A stretch of 5,622 bases of DNA from JBEICQ01 sp040383885 (lineage in GTDB: Bacteria > Bacteroidota > Bacteroidia > UBA4408), in NCBI GenBank assembly GCA_040383885.1, contig JBEICQ010000149.1:1-5622 (forward strand), read 5' to 3'. The notes below the pieces were generated by a model. It was not told where the DNA came from, did not search any database, and saw only the letters and a program-made list of their open reading frames with translations. A program made the translations under genes and the position numbers. This document shows positions 1 through 5,622 of the stretch, one piece after another; position 1 is the stretch's first letter; every line of letters begins with the position of its first letter.

Positions 1-477
1 CACCAGAGTGCCTTTGTCACCCCTCAGGCGTTTGAGTACCTGCTCATTCTTTATTTTTATTCCGGCAACATTTTCTCCTTCTATCTTTACAATACGATCA
101 CCCGAGAGAATACCTAGCTTGTCGGAGGGGCCTCCAGCGATGGGAGAAATCACAGTGATGGTATCCTCAAGAATATTAAATTGAATGCCAATTCCTTCAA
201 AATTCCCACTCAATGGCTCATTAAATTCCTTGAGCTCTTTGGGCGTTACATAGACCGAGTGTGGATCGAGTTTCTCCAACATGCCTTCAATGGCATCCTC
301 TACCAATTTTTCATTTTTTACTGAATCCATGTAATAATAATTCACAAGCTGAAGGGCAGCCCCAAACTTATCCATAGACTGACCCAATCCAGAAATACCC
401 GGTTGGGCTGACACGGAAATCACCTGAAAGAAATAGAGGTAAATCGCAGTAAATGAGAGGAATGCTTGTTTTTTCAT
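1..477 (-). CDS. S41-family C-terminal processing peptidase (CtpA/Prc-like), N-terminal part only
   Basis: Reading leftward from ATG at 477-475, the frame stays open for 159 codons to the window edge, so the gene is truncated by the window and not broken. Residues 1-24 form a signal peptide (MKK, a hydrophobic core, then VSA before Gln25), which puts the mature enzyme in the periplasm. Residues 28-80 match the helical N-terminal domain of S41 proteases, including the typical 'EGML..LDPHS.Y' block (64-76). The 'FEGIGIQF' motif (93-100) leads into a PDZ domain, with 'ISPIAGGPSDKLGILSGD' at 110-127 and 'IVKIEG' after it. In this family the PDZ domain binds substrate C-termini and the downstream S41 domain carries a Ser-Lys dyad; that domain is outside the window, so activity cannot be judged. 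The gene is divergent from the barrel gene at 603. Family call is firm; the exact subtype and substrate are unknown. Confidence 0.93.
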   Translation of the reverse strand, partial: MKKQAFLSFTAIYLYFFQVISVSAQPGISGLGQSMDKFGAALQLVNYYYMDSVKNEKLVEDAIEGMLEKLDPHSVYVTPKELKEFNEPLSGNFEGIGIQFNILEDTITVISPIAGGPSDKLGILSGDRIVKIEGENVAGIKIKNEQVLKRLRGDKGTLV

Positions 478-488
478 GGTTCTGAGCC

Positions 489-496
489 CAAAAATA
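489..496 (-). promoter_or_regulatory. Candidate -7 box for the S41 protease gene
   Basis: Read on the minus strand, the sequence TATTTTTG matches the Bacteroidota -7 consensus TAnnTTTG exactly and ends 11 bases before the protease ATG. A TTTG lies upstream, but only 14 bp away instead of the usual ~19, so the -33 element is poor. The implied leader would also be very short. The local run of A/T makes a chance match possible. Confidence 0.3.
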
Positions 497-525
497 TGTT
501 TTTTAAAGGCCAAATCGTTAAAATC

Positions 526-557
526 TTGACTGTTTAGGAATTATTGCTGTATATTCG
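526..557 (+). promoter_or_regulatory. Candidate Bacteroidota-type promoter for the first barrel gene
   Basis: TTGAC at 526-530 supplies a -33 TTG. TATATTCG at 550-557 resembles the -7 consensus TAnnTTTG with one change (TTCG for TTTG). The gap of 21 bp between TTG and the -7 box is within the range seen for the phylum's primary sigma factor. Transcription would begin around 562-566, giving a leader of roughly 40 nt before the ATG at 603. It sits back to back with the candidate promoter of the divergent protease gene. Confidence 0.45.
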
Positions 558-565
558 CGGCGAGG

Positions 566-599
566 CAAGAAAAAAATTGCTCAAATCAAGAAAAAATTG
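566..599 (+). repeat. A-rich direct repeat in the leader of the first barrel gene
   Basis: Two near-identical copies lie at 566-579 (CAAG, seven A, TTG) and 587-599 (CAAG, six A, TTG), with starts 21 bp apart. They fill the presumed 5' untranslated region between the candidate promoter and the ATG at 603. No Shine-Dalgarno sequence is present. A-rich leaders favour translation initiation in this phylum, so the second copy probably helps ribosome binding; whether the duplication itself has a role is unknown. Confidence 0.55.
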
Positions 600-602
600 A
601 CC

Positions 603-1565
603 ATGAAAAAATTATTCATCATCGGGTTTTTATTTTCCCTTCTCTATTTACAAGCAGGCGCTCAATATCGCTGGGAATACGGAGGAGGAATCGGTGCTGC
701 AAACTACCTGGGTGAAATTGGCGGAGGCGAAGGCGATCGCAGGGATTTTGTTGCAGACCTCAAACTGGGCTTCACCAGATATCAGATTAATGCTTATTCC
801 CGATATAAAATATCGAAGGATTTTTCTGTGAAAGGAAACTTGATTTTCGTAAACATTTCCGGAAATGATAACAAATCCGTAAACCCTACAAGAGTTGGTA
901 GAAACCTCAATTTTTCCACCAACATCATCGAAATGTCGGTACAGGGAGAATGGAATTTCTATCAACAATCCAGGCTTTCAGGCCGCTCCGGACTCATGCG
1001 AGGCCGTAAAAAGAAACGCACTGATTTTAAAAGTTACCTCTTTGCCGGGGTAGGTCTCTTTTATTACAACCCCAAGGCTGAAATCGAAGGTAAAAGTTAT
1101 GCGCTGCGCAAATACCAAACCGAGGGTGTTTCCTACTCTCCTATTGGAATCTGCTACCCGGTTGGCTTGGGCTTTGCCTACACCATCAACAAATCCGTGC
1201 GTTTGAGCATGGATATGTCTTACAGGTTCACCAATACTGACTACCTTGATGATGCGAGCAGCACTTATGGCAAAAAAACGCCAGGAAGTCTTGACGAAAA
1301 AATTTCAAATCCCAATCTTCTTCTCCCTAAAAATGCTACCACTCCTGCAGGAAAAGAATTGCCAATTGCTTCAAACTACGGATGGGACTACAACAATGAT
1401 GTCGGCCTGAAAAGAGGTGACTCCGGTAACAAAGATGGATACTTCCTTGTAACTGCCACAGCAGGTTTCATCATTAAAGGCAAAAACAAATATTACAAAA
1501 GCAAATACAAGAGTATTGCCAACCGCCGTAAGGTTGTGAAGAAGAAAACAAGAGCGAAATTTTAA
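603..1565 (+). CDS. DUF6089/PorG-like outer-membrane beta-barrel protein, paralogue 1
   Basis: A 320-residue exported protein. Residues 1-20 are a signal peptide (MKK, hydrophobic core, AGA before Gln21). I chose ATG at 603 because it begins directly with this peptide; an in-frame TTG two codons upstream adds nothing. The mature part has alternating hydrophobic/aromatic strands typical of a small outer-membrane barrel. Landmarks shared with DUF6089 proteins are 'YGGGIGAANYLGE' (26-38), 'GRNLNFSTNIIE' (99-110), 'EWNF' (116-119), 'YLFAGVGLFYYNP' (145-157), 'YPVGLGFAY' (185-193), 'YRFTNTDYLDD' (207-217) and the last strand 'DGYFLVTATAGFII' (278-291). Residues 292-320 form a basic tail with 14 Lys/Arg, no Asp/Glu, ending KTRAKF. 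The family includes PorG of the type IX secretion system, but a role in secretion here is only inference. The gene has its own candidate promoter and terminator, so it is probably monocistronic. Its paralogue follows at 1697. Confidence 0.85.
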   Translation: MKKLFIIGFLFSLLYLQAGAQYRWEYGGGIGAANYLGEIGGGEGDRRDFVADLKLGFTRYQINAYSRYKISKDFSVKGNLIFVNISGNDNKSVNPTRVGRNLNFSTNIIEMSVQGEWNFYQQSRLSGRSGLMRGRKKKRTDFKSYLFAGVGLFYYNPKAEIEGKSYALRKYQTEGVSYSPIGICYPVGLGFAYTINKSVRLSMDMSYRFTNTDYLDDASSTYGKKTPGSLDEKISNPNLLLPKNATTPAGKELPIASNYGWDYNNDVGLKRGDSGNKDGYFLVTATAGFIIKGKNKYYKSKYKSIANRRKVVKKKTRAKF

Positions 1566-1572
1566 TCGCCAC

Positions 1573-1605
1573 AAAAAGCGGTACATTCAGTACCGCTTTT
1601 TTTTT
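1573..1605 (+). terminator. Rho-independent terminator after the first barrel gene
   Basis: A perfect stem GCGGTAC (1578-1584)/GTACCGC (1590-1596) closes a five-base loop (ATTCA). Five further A-T pairs (1573-1577 with 1597-1601) extend it to 12 bp, and a run of nine T (1597-1605) follows. It begins eight bases after the TAA of the first barrel gene, so the two barrel paralogues are probably transcribed separately. Confidence 0.9.
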
Positions 1606-1696
1606 GAATCCTGTATTTTGGGTATTTCATCGAAATTATACAACCGTTGCCGAAGGCACTCGTATTAGGTGCTGTATGTTTACCACATCCTTTGAT

Positions 1697-2674
1697 ATGT
1701 TAAAACAGCTTCGTATACCTAAGCTTTGTCTGATTCTGATCCTGGCTTTTCTACAACTAAAACCTGTTCAGGCACAGTACAGACTAGAATATGGGGGAAC
1801 CTTATCTTCAGCTGTTTCTATTTCAGATGTGGGTGGTGGACCCGGGAATTATGTTAACTTCTATAATTATTCAAAAGCAGGATTACCCCGGTTTCATCTG
1901 GCCGGTTACTCCAGGTATAAAATAACCAAAGATTTTTCAGTAAGAGCAAACCTGGGATATCTGATGATCAGTGGTACAGATAAAAATTCCGGCAATCCAC
2001 TTATTCTCGGCAGGAACCTCAAGTTTACTACACATCTTGCTGAATTAAGCTTTCAGGCCGAATGGAATTTTTTCCAACTCACCCGTCTGCCTGGTTGGTC
2101 TCTTAATAAAAAGCAACGCAGAAAGAGGCTTGACATTAAAGGATATACCATTACCGGAATAGGTTTGCTTTATTATTTACCAACCGCAGAAATCAACGGA
2201 ACACTTTACAGCCTGAGAAAACATCGTAATGAAGGAGTGTTTTACAGCCCTGTAACCCTTTGTTTTCCTGTTGGTCTGGGTATCTCTTATGCCTATAACT
2301 CACACTATAAATTTAGTTTTGAGTTGAGTTATCGTTTTACAGGAACAGATTTTCTGGATGATGCCAGCAACCGATACACACAGAAAGCAATAGGTTCCAC
2401 TGATGAATTGATATCCAATCCAAACCTACTGCTTCCCTCTAAAAGCAAGACAGCCGACGGTAAGGAAACACCGGCTCAGTCCAACTATGGATGGAACCAA
2501 TTCAGAGGAACCGGCATGTTGAGGGGAAATCCTAAAAACAACGATGGATATGTTTTGGCCTCTGCATCCGTAGGCATCATTCTAAAAGGCACAAACAGCA
2601 CCTACAAGGCCAGGAAAAAAGGATTGCAAAAACGCCTCAAAATGGGCAGAAGAAAAACCAGGGCCAAGTTTTAA
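1697..2674 (+). CDS. DUF6089/PorG-like outer-membrane beta-barrel protein, paralogue 2
   Basis: A 325-residue protein from ATG 1697, chosen because it starts a normal signal peptide (MLKQLRIPK, hydrophobic core, VQA before Gln27). In-frame ATG 1676 and TTG 1604 would add 7 or 31 residues that do not resemble a signal peptide. It aligns along its whole length with the preceding gene; by eye close to half the residues are identical. Shared blocks are 'YSRYKITKDFSV' (71-82), 'GRNLKF' (105-110), 'EWNFFQ' (122-127), 'NEGVFYSP' (178-185), 'PVGLG' (191-195), 'YRFTGTDFLDDAS' (212-224), 'ISNPNLLLP' (239-247) and 'SNYGW' (262-266). Residues 297-325 form a basic tail (13 Lys/Arg, no acidic residue) ending in KTRAKF. 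A surface barrel, possibly PorG-like, is the best call; exact function is unknown. The strong terminator upstream implies a separate promoter that I could not place convincingly. No terminator follows, so transcription probably continues into lpxK. Confidence 0.83.
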   Translation: MLKQLRIPKLCLILILAFLQLKPVQAQYRLEYGGTLSSAVSISDVGGGPGNYVNFYNYSKAGLPRFHLAGYSRYKITKDFSVRANLGYLMISGTDKNSGNPLILGRNLKFTTHLAELSFQAEWNFFQLTRLPGWSLNKKQRRKRLDIKGYTITGIGLLYYLPTAEINGTLYSLRKHRNEGVFYSPVTLCFPVGLGISYAYNSHYKFSFELSYRFTGTDFLDDASNRYTQKAIGSTDELISNPNLLLPSKSKTADGKETPAQSNYGWNQFRGTGMLRGNPKNNDGYVLASASVGIILKGTNSTYKARKKGLQKRLKMGRRKTRAKF

Positions 2675-2701
2675 CAAGGAATCCTGCTTTTTTGCAAATT
2701 C

Positions 2702-3766
2702 GTGCCTGTGCTGAAAACTCTCCTTTTTTATCCTTTGTCGCTGATCTATGGACTTGCTGTTGGCATAAGGAATCTTCTTTTTGACAAAGGAATACTGTCA
2801 CAGCATGAAACAAGTTTGCCTACCCTTGTTGTTGGTAATTTACATGCAGGCGGCACAGGTAAAACACCCATGATACAATGGTTGCTTTCCCGGGTCTCCG
2901 ACCTTCATCCTGCAGTTTTAAGCAGGGGCTATGGCCGAAGCACAAAGGGATTGCGGGTGGTTGATGTTCATGATGATGCCAGATTATGCGGAGATGAACC
3001 CTTGGAAATCAAGCAAGCCTTTCCGGAGGTGCCTGTGGTAGTTTGTGAAAACCGCTTGCATGGTATTGCCTTTATTGAAAAACAATTTCCTGCCTGCAGG
3101 CTCGTACTGCTTGATGATGGGTTCCAGCACAGACAATTGAAACCCGGTCTTGCCTGGGTGCTGATGGATTATCAGTCGCTCCTCAAACCCATGAAGCTCC
3201 TACCACTGGGAAATTTGCGTGAACCATTATCCTCACTCAAGCGGGCTCAATTTCTTATCATTACAAAATGTCCTGAAACTCTTGATGAGAACCTTGTTAG
3301 AAAAAAAACAAAGGCCTTTCCTGCTCCTGTCGCTTACAGCAAAATTGACTACGGAAACGCCCTTGTTCACGCACACAACAGGCAAGAAACTTTGGGCACT
3401 GAGAAGCTGAAAAATAAGACCGTGTATTGTATCAGTGGGATTGCCAATCCTGCTGCCCTCCATCAATATCTGGAAAAAATAAGCGGGAAACTACATCCAC
3501 TTGTCTTTCCTGATCATCATGAATACAACAAAAAAGATGAATCCCGATTTTTAGAATTCCACAATAATGAAACTGCCCAACACCTGTTTGTTTGTACCCA
3601 AAAGGATGCGGTAAAACTGAAAAAGTTTATGGATAAACATCCATCATTTCCCTTGTTTGTGCTGCCTGTTTCGGTGGTGTTTGCCCAACAAAATGATACC
3701 TTCGCACTCATCAATAACATTAGAGACTATGTTGGAAAATATACAAGAGACGGCCGGCTTTCTTAA
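2702..3766 (+). CDS. lpxK: Tetraacyldisaccharide 4'-kinase (lipid A biosynthesis)
   Basis: LpxK uses ATP to phosphorylate the 4' position of the tetraacyldisaccharide 1-phosphate precursor at the inner membrane, giving lipid IVA in the Raetz pathway. At 354 residues it has normal family length. Residues 5-27 form the N-terminal hydrophobic membrane-associated helix. The P-loop is GNLHAGGTGKT (45-55), followed by SRGYGR (74-79), GDEP (97-100, whose Asp matches the proposed catalytic base of the Aquifex enzyme), LDDGFQHR (137-144, Mg2+ region) and FPDHHEY (269-275, conserved His), so all key motifs are present. The start is GTG 2702, or possibly GTG 2708. The first in-frame ATG (residue 57) would remove the P-loop, and a stop at 2672-2674 closes the frame upstream. 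It follows the second barrel gene by 27 bp and overlaps the next gene by 38 bp, suggesting one operon. Confidence 0.97.
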   Translation: MPVLKTLLFYPLSLIYGLAVGIRNLLFDKGILSQHETSLPTLVVGNLHAGGTGKTPMIQWLLSRVSDLHPAVLSRGYGRSTKGLRVVDVHDDARLCGDEPLEIKQAFPEVPVVVCENRLHGIAFIEKQFPACRLVLLDDGFQHRQLKPGLAWVLMDYQSLLKPMKLLPLGNLREPLSSLKRAQFLIITKCPETLDENLVRKKTKAFPAPVAYSKIDYGNALVHAHNRQETLGTEKLKNKTVYCISGIANPAALHQYLEKISGKLHPLVFPDHHEYNKKDESRFLEFHNNETAQHLFVCTQKDAVKLKKFMDKHPSFPLFVLPVSVVFAQQNDTFALINNIRDYVGKYTRDGRLS

Positions 3767-4544
3767 AAGTAAAACCGAAGGCTTTACTCCATTGGCAGGA
3801 ATCATCCTGGGCACAGGGCTGGGGGGACTCGTAAAAGAAATTGAAATTCGGTATTCTATTCCCTATGATACCATTCCCCATTTTCCTGTTTCAACGGTGG
3901 AAGGACACTCCGGAAGACTCATCTTTGGAATGCTCGGCGGAAAGCCTGTAATGGCCATGCAAGGAAGATTTCACTATTATGAGGGATATCCCATGAAGCA
4001 GGTAACTTTTCCGGTGAGGGTAATGAAATTCATGGGCATACAATATCTGTTTGTTTCTAATGCCAGCGGAGGGGTAAATCCCGACTTTGAAATCGGAGAC
4101 CTGATGATCCTCAGTGACCACATCAATCTTTTTCCGGAAAGTCCCTTGCATGGTAAAAACATCGATACCCTGGGACCTCGCTTTCCCGACATGAGTGAGG
4201 CCTATGACCACAAGCTGATTGAAAAAGCCAAAAAAGTGGCAGCCTCCATGAGCATCAAGGTGCAAACAGGGGTATACGCGGGTGTGAGTGGCCCATGCCT
4301 TGAAACCCCTGCGGAATACAGGTATGTGAGAAATATTGGTGCAGATGCCGTGGGTATGTCAACCGTTCCGGAGGTGATTGTCGCCCGTCATATGGGTATT
4401 CCCTGTTTTGCCATCTCTATTATCACTGACCTGGGCGTGCCCGGGAAAATTGTGAAAGTAACCCACCAGGATGTGCAGGATGTGGCCTCCAAAGCAGAAC
4501 CCCTGATGACGCGCGTGATGAAGCAAATGGTTGCCGAACTCTGA
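3729..4544 (+). CDS. punA: Purine nucleoside phosphorylase, trimeric (PNP/MTAP) family
   Basis: PNP cleaves purine (deoxy)nucleosides with phosphate to free base and (deoxy)ribose 1-phosphate in cytoplasmic purine salvage. The product from ATG 3729 is 271 residues, normal for the trimeric type. Upstream in-frame ATGs at 3657 and 3693 only add unrelated sequence inside lpxK. Motifs are GTGLGG (28-33, phosphate loop, Thr in place of human Ser33), VEGHSGRL (57-64), GRFHYYEGY (79-87), SNASGG (110-115), GPCLETPAEYR with Glu192 (human Glu201), and GADAVGMSTVPE with Met210 (human Met219). The base-recognition position has Asp234 in 'IITDLGVPG', where human PNP has Asn243. This could affect 6-oxo versus 6-amino purine preference, so 'inosine/guanosine-specific' should not be assumed. 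An MTA phosphorylase is less likely, because the Met/Glu motifs and VPEVIVARH follow PNP. It overlaps the lpxK end by 38 bp, implying co-transcription and probable translational coupling. Confidence 0.95.
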   Translation: MLENIQETAGFLKSKTEGFTPLAGIILGTGLGGLVKEIEIRYSIPYDTIPHFPVSTVEGHSGRLIFGMLGGKPVMAMQGRFHYYEGYPMKQVTFPVRVMKFMGIQYLFVSNASGGVNPDFEIGDLMILSDHINLFPESPLHGKNIDTLGPRFPDMSEAYDHKLIEKAKKVAASMSIKVQTGVYAGVSGPCLETPAEYRYVRNIGADAVGMSTVPEVIVARHMGIPCFAISIITDLGVPGKIVKVTHQDVQDVASKAEPLMTRVMKQMVAEL

Positions 4545-4545
4545 T

Positions 4546-4561
4546 GCTTTCCTTAGAAAGC
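4546..4561 (+). repeat. Small inverted repeat just after punA
   Basis: GCTTTC (4546-4551) and GAAAGC (4556-4561) form a perfect 6-bp stem with a four-base loop (CTTA), one base after the punA stop codon. No T-run follows, so it is not a standard intrinsic terminator. It could act as a weak terminator or protect the 3' end of the message, or be chance. Confidence 0.35.
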
Positions 4562-4668
4562 GAGGTATCAATTCTCAATCAAATGCTATCATGCCCCGGA
4601 GGTGGATACATATTAAGTGAAAAATATTTGAGGGAAATAAAAACCATAGCAAACGCCTGCTGTTTTTG

Positions 4669-4676
4669 TACCTTCA
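4669..4676 (+). promoter_or_regulatory. Candidate -7 box for cinA in the 153-bp punA-cinA gap
   Basis: TACCTTCA resembles the Bacteroidota -7 consensus TAnnTTTG (two mismatches) and is preceded by TTTTTG. It ends 21 bases before the cinA ATG, a sensible leader length. No clear TTG occurs at the expected -33 position, so this is weak. The rest of the gap (4562-4668) is A-rich and shows no convincing gene or RNA structure. Confidence 0.3.
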
Positions 4677-4697
4677 ACGCAGCAATAATTGGTTTAC

Positions 4698-5622
4698 ATG
4701 AAGTGCAAAGCCCACCTGGTCACTATCGGCGATGAGATTCTCATTGGGCAGGTGGTGGATACCAATGCCTCCCACATCGCTGCAAAACTTACTGCTGCCG
4801 GCGTGAGTGTGGTAGGCAAAACATGTCTTGGCGACCGTGCAGACGAGATCCTGGAAGCACTCGGCAGATTGTGGGAGCAGCATGATTTGTTGATCATCAC
4901 AGGCGGATTAGGCCCTACCAATGACGACATCACCAAAAAGACACTCCTGAAATTTTTTAATGATACCCTTGTGCATCATGAGCCCACACTGGATCACATC
5001 CGTCAGTTGTTTCGTTCCTTCGGACGCGAGATCAACGATGCCCAGTATGGTCAGGCACTGTTACCTTCCACTTGCAGGATATTAAAAAATGCATTGGGAA
5101 CCGCTCCCGGTATGTGGTTTGAGCGAGAAGGCAAAGTCCTGATCAGCCTGCCTGGAGTGCCTTACGAAATGAAAGGCATATTGGAAAAAGAAGTATTACC
5201 ACTTATTACCTCTCAGTTTAATTTGCCGTTTATCTCACAGAAAACGCTGCTCACCATGGGCCTTGGAGAATCCTACATTGCCGAAAAAATTAAACAAGTA
5301 GAAGATCAGTTGCCTTCGGATGTTTCATTGGCCTATTTGCCTCATGCCAGCGGAGTAAGACTGAGGGTAAGTTGCACGGGCAAGAGACAGGATGCCACAG
5401 AAAAGGTTGAACAGATTATTGGTCAACTGAAGGATATTCTCGCTCACTGGGCATTTGGTTATGACGAAGAAACGCTTGCGGGAGCAGTTTTACAAAAATG
5501 CCAGGAGCGGGAGGTGCAAATATCCACAGCAGAAAGCTGTACAGGAGGGTTTTTGGCTCAGTTGATTACGGGTGTTCCGGGTGCATCTGCTCATTACAAG
5601 GGAAGCATCATTGCCTATGATG
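4698..5622 (+). CDS. cinA: CinA-family protein (competence/damage-inducible protein A), 3' end missing
   Basis: From ATG 4698 the frame is open for 308 codons to the window edge; full CinA proteins are about 410-420 residues, so roughly the last 100 are missing. Residues 3 to ~170 are the MoaB/Mog-like (COG1058) domain: 'IGDEILIGQVVDTN' (10-23), TGGLGPTNDD (68-77), GTAPG (134-138) and SLPGVPYEMK (150-159). A linking KH-like region follows. The C-terminal CinA/PncC domain begins near residue 265, with its signature AESCTGG at 278-284. In characterised CinA proteins the first domain hydrolyses ADP-ribose and the second deamidates nicotinamide mononucleotide, recycling pyridine nucleotides in the cytoplasm. 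The link to competence is known mainly from Gram-positive bacteria and cannot be assumed here. ATG 4698 directly precedes the conserved start of the domain. It follows punA by 153 bp and may have its own promoter. Confidence 0.95.
   Translation, partial: MKCKAHLVTIGDEILIGQVVDTNASHIAAKLTAAGVSVVGKTCLGDRADEILEALGRLWEQHDLLIITGGLGPTNDDITKKTLLKFFNDTLVHHEPTLDHIRQLFRSFGREINDAQYGQALLPSTCRILKNALGTAPGMWFEREGKVLISLPGVPYEMKGILEKEVLPLITSQFNLPFISQKTLLTMGLGESYIAEKIKQVEDQLPSDVSLAYLPHASGVRLRVSCTGKRQDATEKVEQIIGQLKDILAHWAFGYDEETLAGAVLQKCQEREVQISTAESCTGGFLAQLITGVPGASAHYKGSIIAYD

Noticed and set aside
648..968. Minus-strand open frame of 106 codons inside the first barrel gene
   Set aside because: It is antisense to a gene with clear family motifs and a signal peptide, and its own translation shows no recognisable features.
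1614..1621. TATTTTGG as a possible -7 box for the second barrel gene
   Set aside because: It has one mismatch to TAnnTTTG and no TTG at a suitable distance upstream; the region is T-rich, so chance matches are likely. A promoter is expected somewhere in 1606-1696 but could not be placed.
1604..1696. N-terminal extension of the second barrel protein from TTG 1604 or ATG 1676
   Set aside because: TTG 1604 lies inside the T-run of the upstream terminator, and the extra residues are not signal-peptide-like; ATG 1697 begins a normal signal peptide.
3657..3728. Longer PNP start inside lpxK
   Set aside because: The additional 24 residues are lpxK sequence read in another frame; the family length and N-terminal pattern fit ATG 3729.
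3891..4265. Minus-strand open frame of 124 codons inside the PNP gene
   Set aside because: It is a shadow of a strongly conserved coding region; the His- and Phe-rich translation has no family resemblance.
4544..4735. Open frame of 63 codons whose ATG overlaps the punA stop codon and which runs into cinA
   Set aside because: It overlaps the conserved start of cinA in another frame, has no recognisable domain, signal or membrane segment, and looks like chance sequence. A tiny coupled gene cannot be fully excluded, but nothing supports it.
1..5622. Search for tRNA/rRNA genes, CRISPR arrays, insertion sequences or phage genes
   Set aside because: No cloverleaf-like sequence, regular repeat-spacer array, transposase-like frame or terminal inverted repeats were seen; almost the whole window is accounted for by six protein genes.

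Overview
The window looks like an ordinary chromosomal segment of a member of the Bacteroidota, probably from the Cytophagales/Chitinophagales/Sphingobacteriales side of the phylum. The reasons are two DUF6089-type outer-membrane barrel genes (a family I know only from this phylum), an lpxK-purine nucleoside phosphorylase pair, TAnnTTTG-like -7 promoter boxes, and A-rich or plain leaders without Shine-Dalgarno sequences. I find no mobile elements, CRISPR arrays or RNA genes.

Left edge (1-602): the first 159 codons of an exported S41-family C-terminal processing protease lie on the minus strand and run off the window. A 125-bp divergent intergenic region follows, with a candidate promoter for each direction. 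The rightward leader contains an A-rich 13/14-nt direct repeat that ends just before the start codon.

Middle (603-2674): two tandem paralogues encode exported, PorG-like/DUF6089 outer-membrane beta-barrel proteins of about 320-325 residues. A strong intrinsic terminator separates them. Both end in a 29-residue basic tail with no acidic residues and the same last six residues, KTRAKF. This tail is the least ordinary feature of the window.

Right part (2702-5622): lpxK (lipid A 4'-kinase) starts 27 bp after the second barrel gene and overlaps a purine nucleoside phosphorylase gene by 38 bp, so barrel 2-lpxK-punA is probably one transcription unit. The phosphorylase carries Asp where human PNP has the base-recognising Asn243. 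After a 153-bp gap with a small hairpin and a candidate promoter comes cinA, which is cut by the right edge just after its C-terminal domain begins.

Functionally, three products (protease and two barrels) are envelope or exported proteins, and LpxK makes lipid A for the outer membrane. PNP and CinA belong to nucleotide/cofactor salvage and housekeeping. I do not see a previously undescribed system here; the findings are modest observations on otherwise familiar genes.
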